NCBI GenBank assembly: GCA_937929885.1
Contig: CALFUQ010000225.1
Span: 1 to 34,927, forward strand
DNA from: an uncultured Saprospiraceae bacterium
Lineage (GTDB): Bacteria > Bacteroidota > Bacteroidia > Chitinophagales > Saprospiraceae
Length of the DNA: 34,927 nt
Direction of reading: 5' to 3'
Below, piece by piece: positions 7,550-16,388 of the stretch (position 1 is its first letter; each line of letters begins with the position of its first letter). The notes beneath the pieces are model-generated. The model made no database searches and was not told where the DNA came from. It was given only the letters and a program-made list of their open reading frames with translations. A program made the position numbers and the translations under genes.

Positions 7550-8671
7550 TTGAATTTTAAGAAGGTAGTAGGTCAGGAGAAAATCATAGCTCAATTACAA
7601 AACTTTGTGATTAAGGATAGGATACCCCATGCCATCATGTTTGAGACTAAAGAAGGTAGAGGAGGCTTACCTCTTGCTTTAGCAGTAGCTAATCTACTAC
7701 AGTGTACTGATGTAAAAGATAATGATGCTTGTGGCGAATGTGATAATTGTCAGAAATCTCATCAGCTTATTCATCCTGATATCCATTTTTCTTTTCCTGT
7801 GATTAAAGCAGGGAGTAAAAAACGAGCAGATAGTTTCTCTAACGATTTTCTAGAGCCATGGAGGACTATGGTGACCGAGAATCTATACTTTAGTTACCAA
7901 AACTGGTTAGAGGCTATAGGAGCAGAAAAGACAGCAGCAAATATCAATGTAAAAGAATGCAATGAGATAATTAAAAAGCTGAGCCTAAGAGCATTTAGTG
8001 GTGCTAAGAAAGTATTGATTATGTGGCTGCCAGAATTTCTTGGTAAGGAAGGGAATCGACTATTGAAACTGATAGAGGAACCTACTGACGATACAATCAT
8101 CATATTTATAACTCATAATGGTTCTAAAATTCTTAATACGATTCATTCGAGATGTCAGATACTCAGGATTCCATTAATTGATGATGATTCGCTAGGAGCA
8201 GACATAGCAGAGAATTTTAATATAAGTGGCTCAGAACTAGCAAATGTTGTCAATCTAGCAGAGGGAAACCTCGTAAGTGCTAAGGAAATGGCGGAAGGAA
8301 TAGATAGCAACTTGTCTGAAGAAGTGATATCTTGGTTACTTAGAAATTATGAGTTCAAAATCGAGGAATTAGCCAACTGGATTGATAATTTTGCGAGAGA
8401 AACGAAGGAATATCAAAAGCAATTTTTTCGTTTTACTAATTATATCTCTAGATCAGTGTTAAAGAGGCAGATATCAAGCAATGATACTGCGGAGACATCA
8501 GGACCTAGAGGAACAAACTTTGAAAAACTGGTCAAAATTCTCACCTTAGATAAGGTAGAAGCCCTAGAGCAGATTGCTGATGAATCTATCGATGAGATAG
8601 ATCGCAATATCAGCGTCAAAATCATGATGATGGCAGCCAGTTTAAAAGTTTCTAAACTTTTGAGGGGATAA
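7550..8671 (+). CDS. holB: DNA polymerase III delta-prime subunit (HolB)
   Basis: A clamp-loader subunit that works with DnaX and delta to place the beta clamp on DNA. The 373 residues show the AAA+ layout: MNFKKVVGQEKIIAQL at the start, a degenerate P-loop (FETKEGRGGLPLALA, no Walker lysine, as in other delta-prime proteins), and a zinc module with Cys52, 61, 64 and 67 (C-x8-C-x2-C-x2-C). The conserved LIEEPTDDTIIIFITHN block and the SRCQILRIPL sensor-1 arginine region follow. The frame has no ATG before VVGQ; TTG is the only reasonable start, and the -7 box 23 bases upstream agrees. It is followed by a 207-base gap and ricT, an order also seen in Bacillus (holB-yaaT). Confidence 0.93.
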   Translation: MNFKKVVGQEKIIAQLQNFVIKDRIPHAIMFETKEGRGGLPLALAVANLLQCTDVKDNDACGECDNCQKSHQLIHPDIHFSFPVIKAGSKKRADSFSNDFLEPWRTMVTENLYFSYQNWLEAIGAEKTAANINVKECNEIIKKLSLRAFSGAKKVLIMWLPEFLGKEGNRLLKLIEEPTDDTIIIFITHNGSKILNTIHSRCQILRIPLIDDDSLGADIAENFNISGSELANVVNLAEGNLVSAKEMAEGIDSNLSEEVISWLLRNYEFKIEELANWIDNFARETKEYQKQFFRFTNYISRSVLKRQISSNDTAETSGPRGTNFEKLVKILTLDKVEALEQIADESIDEIDRNISVKIMMMAASLKVSKLLRG

Positions 8672-8772
8672 GATGCGAGGGGATTTAATCACATGAAGTG
8701 ATTTATTAATTTATGTTAAAATGAGTTGTGAGTGCTTGGTTTCAAGCTGAAGCTTCTTTTGGAGATTTTTAG

Positions 8773-8784
8773 CCATAGCTATGG
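8773..8784. repeat. Perfect 12-base palindrome in the ricT leader
   Basis: CCATAGCTATGG is its own reverse complement. An 8-base palindrome, GAAGCTTC, lies 16 bases upstream (8749-8756), and GGAAAAGCT downstream partly complements AGCTTCTTTT upstream, so a longer imperfect hairpin is possible. The rest of the 207-base gap between holB and ricT shows no promoter box or reading frame I can support. Confidence 0.4.
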
Positions 8785-8864
8785 ATCAAGGAAAAGCTGA
8801 TAGATTGGAAAACAATGACTTGCAAATCAATTAATGATATATTTTTAATTCACTTCTCTTATAT

Positions 8865-8871
8865 AAAGGAG
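8865..8871 (+). promoter_or_regulatory. Strong Shine-Dalgarno-like site of ricT
   Basis: AAAGGAG sits seven bases before the ATG. Most other starts in this window have only A-rich leaders, as is usual in Bacteroidota, so a canonical purine site stands out and fixes this start. Confidence 0.5.
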
Positions 8872-8878
8872 AAGAATT

Positions 8879-10180
8879 ATGGGCTGTTCGAGCTGTGCAA
8901 ACAACAAAGATGGTACACCTTCAGGGTGCGGAAATAATGGTCACTGCCTCACAGGAGGTTGTAATAAAATGAACACACATGACTGGTTGAGTGATATGGA
9001 GATTAAAGATCCATTAGCATTTAATATGGTTGAAGTAAGTTTTAAACAGGGTTCGAGAAAAGATTTCTTCCGCAACCCTATTTCTAATCGTACCAATACT
9101 GGAGATGTGGTAGTCGTAGATGCTGGTAGCGGTTACGATGTAGGAAGGATATCACTATCTGGCGAGCTAGTAAGATTACAACTCAAGAAGAAAAAAGTAC
9201 CCAACGATAGAGAGTTTAGAAAACTCATCAGAGTAGCTAATAATCGTGATCTCGAAAAACTCGATGAAGCTCGGGCTATGGAGCAGCGGGTGATGGTGCG
9301 GGCTCGTATCATTGCTAGGACGCTGGATCTTGACATGAAGATTAGTGATGTAGAATTTCAAGGAGACAAACGAAAAGCAACATTCTACTATATAGCTGAA
9401 GGGAGGGTAGATTTTAGAGAGTTGGTAAGACACTATGCAAAAGAGTTTAAAATCAAAATAGAAATGCGACAAATAGGCTCAAGGCAAGAGTCAGCGAGGA
9501 TAGGTGGGTTAGGTTCATGCGGAAGAGAATTATGTTGTTCTACGTGGTTATCGGATTTCAAATCAGTATCGACAACAGCTGCCAGATACCAAAATATATC
9601 GATCAATCAAACCAAGCTATCAGGTCAGTGTGGAAGGCTTAAGTGTTGTCTTAACTATGAGCTTGACACATACATGAAAGCATTGGAGAGTTTCCCTTCT
9701 AACGTAGAGAGGCTTAAGACTAAGAAAGGAGATGTATCATTTATTAAGATGGACATCTTTAAAGGGATTATGTACTATGGGTACAACGATCCAAAACTTA
9801 GAGGTAAAATAACTCCTCTGACAAAAGAAAGAGTAGCTGAGATAAAGGCAATGAATAAAAATGGTAAGGTGCCAGATGATCTTGTAGCCTACGTTTCTCC
9901 TGATGATGAATTAGATGTCACAGATTTTGATTCTGATGTGACTGGAGCAGTAGAATTGCCAGATGAGAAGAGAAAAAAGAAAAGAAATAATAGAAACAAG
10001 AAGAGAAAACCAAGTAATAAATCTAAGGGTTCTAGAGGTAAAGATCGATCTGAAAAGAAATCAGATGGCAACAAGACAGATAAGAAAAGACCACAAGGAG
10101 AGAAGAAGTCTGATAAGACTCAAAAACCTAAGAGAAATAAGTGGAGAAATAAAAAACCAAAAAATAAAGATAAAGAATGA
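8879..10180 (+). CDS. ricT: PSP1-domain protein, RicT/YaaT family
   Basis: A 433-residue homologue of Bacillus YaaT/RicT, part of the Y-complex that carries iron-sulphur clusters and helps RNase Y mature transcripts. The PSP1 core spans about 45-290, with QRVMVRARIIARTLDLDM, then LGSCGRELCC (Cys 214, 219, 220), then GQCGRLKCC (Cys 251, 256, 257). The N-terminus adds a cysteine-rich patch (Cys 3, 6, 17, 23, 28), which could hold another metal site. From about residue 350 the protein turns into a lysine/arginine-rich low-complexity tail of some 80 residues, absent from Bacillus RicT and likely RNA- or ribosome-binding. It lies downstream of holB and its stop overlaps the lpd start as ATGA. No RicA or RicF partner is in the window. 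Confidence 0.9.
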   Translation: MGCSSCANNKDGTPSGCGNNGHCLTGGCNKMNTHDWLSDMEIKDPLAFNMVEVSFKQGSRKDFFRNPISNRTNTGDVVVVDAGSGYDVGRISLSGELVRLQLKKKKVPNDREFRKLIRVANNRDLEKLDEARAMEQRVMVRARIIARTLDLDMKISDVEFQGDKRKATFYYIAEGRVDFRELVRHYAKEFKIKIEMRQIGSRQESARIGGLGSCGRELCCSTWLSDFKSVSTTAARYQNISINQTKLSGQCGRLKCCLNYELDTYMKALESFPSNVERLKTKKGDVSFIKMDIFKGIMYYGYNDPKLRGKITPLTKERVAEIKAMNKNGKVPDDLVAYVSPDDELDVTDFDSDVTGAVELPDEKRKKKRNNRNKKRKPSNKSKGSRGKDRSEKKSDGNKTDKKRPQGEKKSDKTQKPKRNKWRNKKPKNKDKE

Positions 10181-11568
10181 GTTTTGATGTTGCAGTAATA
10201 GGTTCGGGACCTGGAGGATATGTTGCAGCCATAAGATGTGCGCAGCTAGGATTTAAAACAGCCCTGATAGAAAGATATAAAACACTAGGAGGCACTTGTC
10301 TTAATGTAGGTTGTATTCCTTCAAAGGCATTGCTTGATTCCTCTGAGCATTTCTATAATGCCTCGCACACTTTTGAGACTCATGGTATAAAACTTAAAAA
10401 TCTAGAAGTGGATATGCCTCAGATGATCAAGAGAAAGTCTGAAGTCGTAGATCAAAACGTTCAAGGAATTTCTTTTCTAATGAAAAAAAATAAAATCGAA
10501 GTATTCCATGGGCACGGAAGTTTTAAGGATGCCAACACGATTTTGATTGATGGTAAAAATGAACTGAAAGCAAAGAATTTCATTATTGCTACAGGCTCAA
10601 AGCCTATAACGCCTGCTCCGTTTAATTACGACAAGAATAGAGTAATCACTTCTACAGAAGCATTGAATATTGATAAACTACCTAAGAAGATGGTACTGAT
10701 AGGAGCGGGAGTAATAGGGTTGGAGTTAGGATCAGTATTCTTAAGATTAGGGACAGAAGTAGAAGTAGTAGAGTTCACAGATAGAATTCTAAATGGAATG
10801 GATAAAGACTGCGCTAGAGAGCTAAAGAAAGTGCTAAAGAAGCAAGGGATGAAGTTCCACTTATCACATAAAGTTACTAGTGTAAAAGGAAGCAAGACAA
10901 AAGCAACCGTAGAGTTTGAACCAGTTGCGGGAGGTGATTCGCAAAAAATAGAAGCTGACTATTGCTTAATTGCAATAGGCCGAAGAGCATACACGGATAA
11001 TCTGGGATTAGAGAATGTGGGTATTCAAACTACTGATAGAGGTAAAATTATAGTTGATAAACATTTAAGGACATCAGCTTCTAATATCTATGCATTAGGG
11101 GATGTAATAGATGGAGCGATGCTAGCACACAAGGCAGAAGAGGAAGGTGTATTCGTAGCAGAGCAGTTAGCAGGTCAAAAGCCACATATCGATCATAATC
11201 TGATACCAGGTGTTGTATATACTTGGCCAGAGGTATCATCTGTAGGTAAGACAGAAGAGCAACTTAAAGAAGCAGGAACGCCATACAAAAAAGGTAAATT
11301 CTCTTACAAGGCTCTTGGTAGAGCAAGAGCTAGTATGGATACAGACGGTTTAGTTAAGGTCTTAGCGCATAAAGATACAGATGAGGTTTTAGGTGTTCAC
11401 ATTACAGGCGCGCGAGCCGCGGATATGATTATGGAAGCGGTAGCTTTGATGGAGTTTAGGGCGACGGCAGAAGATATGGCCAGGATTTGTCATCCTCATC
11501 CAACCTACACTGAGGCGATTAAGGAAGCTGCGTTAGCAGCAACAGAAGACAGAGCTATTCACGCATAA
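10177..11568 (+). CDS. lpdA: Dihydrolipoyl dehydrogenase (E3)
   Basis: A flavoprotein that reoxidises dihydrolipoamide of pyruvate and 2-oxoglutarate dehydrogenase complexes or the glycine cleavage system, with NAD+ as acceptor. The 463 residues carry the FAD motif IGSGPGGYVAAI and the redox disulphide GGTCLNVGCIPSK (Cys41, Cys46). The NAD motif is VLIGAGVIGLELGS, the second FAD motif is IYALGDV, and the catalytic His441-Glu446 pair sits in CHPHPTYTEAI. Length and motifs are complete. It begins inside the last codon of ricT (ATGA overlap), so it is translated from the same message; no E1/E2 genes are nearby. Its last ten bases overlap the end of rsmI on the other strand. Confidence 0.96.
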   Translation: MSFDVAVIGSGPGGYVAAIRCAQLGFKTALIERYKTLGGTCLNVGCIPSKALLDSSEHFYNASHTFETHGIKLKNLEVDMPQMIKRKSEVVDQNVQGISFLMKKNKIEVFHGHGSFKDANTILIDGKNELKAKNFIIATGSKPITPAPFNYDKNRVITSTEALNIDKLPKKMVLIGAGVIGLELGSVFLRLGTEVEVVEFTDRILNGMDKDCARELKKVLKKQGMKFHLSHKVTSVKGSKTKATVEFEPVAGGDSQKIEADYCLIAIGRRAYTDNLGLENVGIQTTDRGKIIVDKHLRTSASNIYALGDVIDGAMLAHKAEEEGVFVAEQLAGQKPHIDHNLIPGVVYTWPEVSSVGKTEEQLKEAGTPYKKGKFSYKALGRARASMDTDGLVKVLAHKDTDEVLGVHITGARAADMIMEAVALMEFRATAEDMARICHPHPTYTEAIKEAALAATEDRAIHA

Positions 11569-12233
11569 GTTTTTCCTGCTATTACTATTACTATTTCTCC
11601 TTTTACTTTAGTAAGAGCTTCGTACTTAGTAAGTAAGTCTGAGAGAGGGCCAGTAGTGACTTCCTCATGAATTTTAGAAATCTCTCTGGCTACGCAAGCT
11701 TGTCTATCAGCTCCACAATGTTCGATAAGTTCTTTCAAGCATTTCACTAATCTAAATGGAGATTCATAAAGAATAAATGAGTGAGGAAATTCACAAAGAA
11801 ATTTATGTCTTGTTTGTCTGCCTTTTTTAGTAGGCAAAAAGCCCTCAAAGAAAAATTTATCTGACGGTAACCCTGAAGCTACTAATGCTGGCACAAAAGC
11901 AGTAGCACCAGGTAATGCAACCACCTTAACATCAGCTGCATGACATGCTCGTGCCAACAAGAACCCTGGGTCAGATATGCCAGGCGTACCTGCATCAGTT
12001 ACTAATGCCATGCTAGTGCCATGGGATAATTCTTCTATTAAGTTATCCACTGTGTGGTGCTCATTATGACTATGGTAGGAGCGAGTTGCTGTGTCTATTT
12101 CATAATGCTTTTTAAGCTTGCCGAAGTGTCGAGTATCTTCAGCAAGAATTAGATCAACCTCCTTAAGGACCTCAATAGACCTAAATGTAATGTCAGAAAG
12201 ATTGCCAACTGGAGTAGGGACTAGATAAAGCAT
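11559..12233 (-). CDS. rsmI: 16S rRNA (cytidine-1402-2'-O)-methyltransferase (RsmI)
   Basis: Uses S-adenosylmethionine to methylate the ribose of C1402 in 16S rRNA near the decoding centre. The tetrapyrrole-methylase fold is seen in LYLVPTPVGNLSDITFRS at the start, AEDTRH, TDAGTPGISDPG, and LPGATAFVPALVASGL, followed by FFEGFLP and LYESPFRL. At 224 residues it lacks the extra C-terminal domain of the 286-residue E. coli enzyme, as is usual in Bacteroidota. The frame could extend to a TTG at 12245, but the ATG at 12233 fits the conserved start and lies just after a TAnnTTTG box. It converges with lpd, with coding ends overlapping by ten bases. Confidence 0.94.
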   Translation of the reverse strand: MLYLVPTPVGNLSDITFRSIEVLKEVDLILAEDTRHFGKLKKHYEIDTATRSYHSHNEHHTVDNLIEELSHGTSMALVTDAGTPGISDPGFLLARACHAADVKVVALPGATAFVPALVASGLPSDKFFFEGFLPTKKGRQTRHKFLCEFPHSFILYESPFRLVKCLKELIEHCGADRQACVAREISKIHEEVTTGPLSDLLTKYEALTKVKGEIVIVIAGKTYA

Positions 12234-12242
12234 AACTACCCA

Positions 12243-12250
12243 CAAACTTA
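12243..12250 (-). promoter_or_regulatory. -7 promoter box of rsmI
   Basis: On the minus strand TAAGTTTG matches TAnnTTTG and ends nine bases before the ATG at 12233. If used, the message would be almost leaderless, and the upstream TTG start would be excluded because it lies within the box. Confidence 0.35.
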
Positions 12251-12389
12251 CCGATTATTCCATTTATCGATAGTTATCAAGTCTCATAATTAAACAATAC
12301 GATTATCAGTGGTCTTTAACGGATATTTTACACTTTAAATCAGCATTTTTTAACGATTAATGCGTTTATAAATCATAAACACGCAATAG

Positions 12390-14513
12390 ATGAATAGACT
12401 TCGAGTGAGCCCTTTATTATTATTAGGTTTTTTGTGTATTTGTGTTGCTAGTCTTAATGCTCAAGACAATATTTCTTGTGATCGTGCTCAGCAAATTGCA
12501 GACCCTGCAGACTATTGTTCTGTAGTAGGAGAGTTTACTAATGTAAATGGAGCTGACCTTCCTGGTGAGGCCATTTACTCCTTGCCGCTTTGTTGGTCAG
12601 GTAGAGAATCAGAAAGCCATGACGTTTGGTTTAGATTTACAGCTATGGCTAAAGCTGTTAATATTTTAGTTAATGGCTCTGCGAATCAAGGTACACTTAA
12701 TCAACCTCAAGTCAATCTATATGAAGACAATGGATGTTTTGGAACCATTCGACCATTGGCATGTGAACGAGACGAAAGAGGTGTAGGAGCGATAAATCTT
12801 TTTCAAGGAGGATTGGTGATTGGAGCTTCCTATCTCATAAGAGTAGATGGAAGTGATGGGGCAGTAGGAACTTTTCAGTTATGTCTCAATAATTTTAATC
12901 CTCCAGTAGAACCTGGGCAGGACTTTTCTGGCAGTTCTATTTTATGTGATAAATCTACATTTACAGTACAGACAGTATCTGGTGGTGGAACCGATTCTGA
13001 TGAAGCGAGAGGCACTTGTCTCGGAGGCCTTGGAGGAGATTCAGAAAATCAAAGTACCTGGTTTAGTTGGACTGCTGCAAATAGTGGAACCTTAGGTTTT
13101 GTTATTTCTCCTTTGTTAGAGGACGATATCGATTGGGTGCTTTTCGAGTTGCCAGATGGTCTAGATCAAGGAGACTCGAGAGTACCGATAAGGTGTAGTG
13201 CAGCATATGGTGGTAATGCGCCTGGAGTTGTGAGTTGTGGGTCATTAACTGGAATGCGTGAAGAGGCTAATGATGTAGAAGAGGGTGGAGGATGTATAGA
13301 TGGACAAGATGGATTTGTGAGTTCTATAAATATGGTTGAAGGGACAAGTTATGCGCTACTTGTAAATAATTGGGATGAATCTGGAGCAGGTTTCGAAATT
13401 GACTTTACAGGGACAGGAGAATTTTTAGGTCCTGAACCGCTTTTTGAACCAGATGTGAATCTTGATATTCTTGAGTGTGATAGAGAGGTAATTTTTACTG
13501 ATGCATCAATGGATAATAATACTTCAATAGTTAGCTGGGAGTGGAATTTTGGACAAGGAGCTACCCCTCAATTTGGATCGGGGCAACAACCCCAGTCTGT
13601 TACTTATGAATCTATAGGAGAGAAGATAGCAGCACTTACTGTGGAGTCGGAGAAGGGATGCTTAGTAACGTATACGCTGCCTTTTACGATTCAACCTTGC
13701 TGTGATGACCTTGTTGATTTTACATTAGACCTTACCCCAACTGATTTAGGATGTGCTAATGTTCCAACAGGAGCTATCTTTGCACAAGGAGTTGGAGGTA
13801 ATCCAGATTATCTCTACAGTTTTGATGATGTAAATTATAGTCTCAATCCTAATTTTAGAGACCTTGCTGCTGGTACCTATACCATATACACAAGAGACAT
13901 TAAAGGTTGTGAAAGGTCAGAAATGGTAATGATAAGTGAGCCTGAAGCATTGACAGTAGAAGCTGGCGACCCTCAAACAACTGACCTAGGTCTTCCTGTT
14001 GAAATTAATGCAAGCTATAACCCTCCAGAATATAATGTCACATTAGAATGGACTCCAACTGAAGGGATTACTTGTATTGATCCAGAATGTTTTGAACTGT
14101 CAGTGATTGCTCGTGGGACGACTACCTATACTGTTACTGCTACGAGTGATGATGGTTGTGTGGCTCAAGATATGGTTACCATAACTACAAATGCAAACTA
14201 TGATGTTTACCCTCCTACCGCAATCATCATTGAGTCTAATCAGCCAGAGTCCGAAAATAATTACTTCAGAATATTTGCAGGCCCTTCAGCCGAAATAGTA
14301 GAGCAGCTTATGGTTTTTGATCGATGGGGTAATCGAATGTATATGGAGACAGATATATCATTAGATTCTGGAATCCCAGATACTAAGAAAGGATGGGATG
14401 GTAGATTTAGGGGTAAGTTGGTTGACACAGGAACATACTCCTGGGTCGCGCGAGTTAGGTTTTTCGATGATACTATTCAAATCTTGAATGGGGACTTCAC
14501 AGTGATGCGTTAA
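12390..14513 (+). CDS. Large secreted protein with PKD and SprB-like domains and T9SS type B sorting domain
   Basis: A 707-residue exported protein. The signal peptide spans about 1-24 (ending SLNAQ). Two beta-sandwich modules resembling pre-peptidase domains follow (about 25-170 and 180-345), each with cysteines and a DVWFRFTA or STWFSWTA core. Next are a PKD-like domain (about 350-440, SWEWNFGQGATPQFGSG) and a SprB-like repeat (about 440-520, GNPDYLYSFDD then DIKGCERSEM). A linker domain precedes the type B, gliding-associated sorting tail (about 605-707: VFDRWGNRMY, GWDGRFRG, GTYSW, LNGDFTVMR). Type B cargo is exported by the type IX system and typically attached to the surface; an adhesin role is likely but unproven. 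Its stop overlaps the lptC start as TAATG. Confidence 0.88.
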   Translation: MNRLRVSPLLLLGFLCICVASLNAQDNISCDRAQQIADPADYCSVVGEFTNVNGADLPGEAIYSLPLCWSGRESESHDVWFRFTAMAKAVNILVNGSANQGTLNQPQVNLYEDNGCFGTIRPLACERDERGVGAINLFQGGLVIGASYLIRVDGSDGAVGTFQLCLNNFNPPVEPGQDFSGSSILCDKSTFTVQTVSGGGTDSDEARGTCLGGLGGDSENQSTWFSWTAANSGTLGFVISPLLEDDIDWVLFELPDGLDQGDSRVPIRCSAAYGGNAPGVVSCGSLTGMREEANDVEEGGGCIDGQDGFVSSINMVEGTSYALLVNNWDESGAGFEIDFTGTGEFLGPEPLFEPDVNLDILECDREVIFTDASMDNNTSIVSWEWNFGQGATPQFGSGQQPQSVTYESIGEKIAALTVESEKGCLVTYTLPFTIQPCCDDLVDFTLDLTPTDLGCANVPTGAIFAQGVGGNPDYLYSFDDVNYSLNPNFRDLAAGTYTIYTRDIKGCERSEMVMISEPEALTVEAGDPQTTDLGLPVEINASYNPPEYNVTLEWTPTEGITCIDPECFELSVIARGTTTYTVTATSDDGCVAQDMVTITTNANYDVYPPTAIIIESNQPESENNYFRIFAGPSAEIVEQLMVFDRWGNRMYMETDISLDSGIPDTKKGWDGRFRGKLVDTGTYSWVARVRFFDDTIQILNGDFTVMR

Positions 14514-15103
14514 TGAGAACATTCTTTACCATAATAAGCATCATTACTTTTGCAAGCTGCTCCAATGATATGGATCAGATTAATAGACTAATAGACGAGA
14601 AAGAAGTAAAATTAGAGAAGGCTACAGATGTAGAACTAATTTATTCTGATTCTGCCATTGTGAAAGTAAAGGTGATCAGTCCCGAGTTACTCAGGCATCT
14701 AGATAGAAATAATCCGATCGATGAATTTCCTAATGGGATACATGTCAAATTCTATGATGAGTTTCAACGTGTCGGCTCTTATCTCGATGCCAGATATGCA
14801 CTCAGGATGGAAAAGGATAAGAAGATAATTGTACGGGATAGTGTTGTATTCTATAATCAGAAAAACGAGAAGCTAGAAACAAATGAGTTAATCTGGGATG
14901 AGAAAGAGGAACGTATCAGTTCCGAAAAATTTGTAATGATTACTCGACCAGAACAAGGAGATACCATTATGGGTTATGGTATAGATGCAAATGAAGATTT
15001 TACAAGATTTGAGATTAAAAGAAAATTTTCATCAAAGATGAAATTCGAAAAGCTTACCGAAGCGCTTAAAAGCGATGATGAGAATCCGTCTCCAGGAAAC
15101 TAA
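14513..15103 (+). CDS. lptC: LPS export protein LptC-like lipoprotein
   Basis: A 196-residue lipoprotein with a signal ending in a lipobox (FASC, cysteine at about 16). The mature part is a beta-rich LptC/OstA-like fold: VELIYSDSAIVKVKV, then FPNGIHVKFYDE, SYLDARYALR and TNELIWDEKEERISSEKFVMITR. This rhythm is what Bacteroidota LptC proteins show; they bridge lipopolysaccharide from the LptBFG transporter toward LptA and LptD in the periplasm. It begins on the last base of the T9SS type B gene's stop (TAATG) and is followed 21 bases later by a CNNM-family gene. The lptC-CNNM pairing is common in the phylum. The identification rests on fold-like motifs and context, since LptC sequences diverge strongly. 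Confidence 0.8.
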   Translation: MRTFFTIISIITFASCSNDMDQINRLIDEKEVKLEKATDVELIYSDSAIVKVKVISPELLRHLDRNNPIDEFPNGIHVKFYDEFQRVGSYLDARYALRMEKDKKIIVRDSVVFYNQKNEKLETNELIWDEKEERISSEKFVMITRPEQGDTIMGYGIDANEDFTRFEIKRKFSSKMKFEKLTEALKSDDENPSPGN

Positions 15104-15124
15104 AAAGCTATATCTTAGTAGTAC

Positions 15125-16381
15125 GTGCTTTTATTAATCATATTTATTTTCTTAGTCCTATCTGCATTCTTTTCAGGGTCAGAGATTGCCTTTCTTTCGG
15201 CTAGTAAGCTGGGTGTAGAAATCAAGCGGGACAAGGGCTCTAAACGTGGTGCGATACTAGCGAGCTTTTATGACAAGCCTAAGTGGTTTATTGCTACTAT
15301 GCTTGTAGGTAATAATATTGCTCTTGTTGTTTTTACCTACTTTATGACTAAGTGGTTAGAGCCTTCGATAATTGGCTTTTTTGGAGAAGGCATATCGCTA
15401 CTTTTGATTACGTTCATCATCACGGTTGTGGTACTCATTTTTGGAGAGTTCTTGCCTAAAACTTTCTTCAGATTATATGCTAATGATGTTCTTTATTTTT
15501 TAGCCTTTCCACTTCTTTTTTTTAAAGCGATACTAAGTTTGCCTACTTGGATTACTACTAAGTTTACAGACGTTATCCTCAAGTATATATTTAGAAAACC
15601 AATTGATACTACTGATCTTGCTTTGACGAGGATGGATCTAGAAGATTACATAGAAGATACCCTAGATGATGAAAATGAAAATGTAGATAAAGATATCTTG
15701 ACTAACGCTCTCAATCTTCATAATCTAAAGGTGAGAGATTGCATGATTCCTAGAACAGAGATAACCGAGATAGATATAAAATCAAGTATAGAAGAATTAA
15801 AAAACACCTTTAAGCTATCTGGTTATAGTCGAATTCTTATATCAGATGGAGATATCGAAAACATACTTGGCTATGTGCATCACCAGCAATTGTTAGAAAA
15901 TCCAGACAGCGTAGAGCGATTAGTCCTTGATATTCCATTCGTTCCAGAAGCAATGAATGTAAAAGATCTTATGCTAAGATTTATCAAAAATGGTACTAAC
16001 ATATCGTGCGTAGTAGATGAGTTTGGGGGTACTGCTGGTATCATCACGTTAGAGGATATTCTCGAAGAAATATTTGGAGAGATAGCAGACGAGCATGATG
16101 ATGAAGAGTTTGTCGAACTAGCAATAAGCGATAACGAATATCTTTTCTCAGGAAGATTAGAGATAGATTATCTCAATGAAAAATATGAGACTTTAAAACT
16201 GCCTGAAGGAGACTATCAAACTTTATCTGGCTATATAGTTATGACTTCTGGTAACATACCTGAGGAAGGAGCAGAGATAGAGCTGGATGGTTTTAAATTT
16301 ATTCTAGATATGGTAAGTGATACCAAAATAGAAACTGTACGTGTAATTAAGTTAGTTCCAGATGAATCGACTGCAGACTAA
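15125..16381 (+). CDS. CNNM/CBS-domain membrane protein (hemolysin C / CorC family)
   Basis: A 418-residue protein with an N-terminal CNNM transmembrane domain (about 1-165, with FFSGSEIAFLSASK and a GEFLPKTFFR signature). A CBS pair (about 200-320: VRDCMIPRTEITEID, then CVVDEFGGTAGIITLEDILEEIFGEI) precedes a C-terminal CorC_HlyC transporter-associated domain (about 335-415: GDYQTLSGYIVM). Family members are linked to magnesium or other divalent cation efflux, and one Bacteroidota branch is GldE, needed for gliding; I cannot assign this copy to either. The frame is closed by a TAG just upstream, leaving GTG at 15125 as the only good start. It is third in a run with the T9SS type B gene and lptC. 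Confidence 0.9.
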   Translation: MLLLIIFIFLVLSAFFSGSEIAFLSASKLGVEIKRDKGSKRGAILASFYDKPKWFIATMLVGNNIALVVFTYFMTKWLEPSIIGFFGEGISLLLITFIITVVVLIFGEFLPKTFFRLYANDVLYFLAFPLLFFKAILSLPTWITTKFTDVILKYIFRKPIDTTDLALTRMDLEDYIEDTLDDENENVDKDILTNALNLHNLKVRDCMIPRTEITEIDIKSSIEELKNTFKLSGYSRILISDGDIENILGYVHHQQLLENPDSVERLVLDIPFVPEAMNVKDLMLRFIKNGTNISCVVDEFGGTAGIITLEDILEEIFGEIADEHDDEEFVELAISDNEYLFSGRLEIDYLNEKYETLKLPEGDYQTLSGYIVMTSGNIPEEGAEIELDGFKFILDMVSDTKIETVRVIKLVPDESTAD

Positions 16382-16388
16382 CCGTCCG

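Noticed and set aside
9963-10187. Plus-strand frame with a lysine-rich product inside the end of ricT
   Set aside because: It is an alternate reading of the A-rich low-complexity tail of ricT and has no start context or family features.
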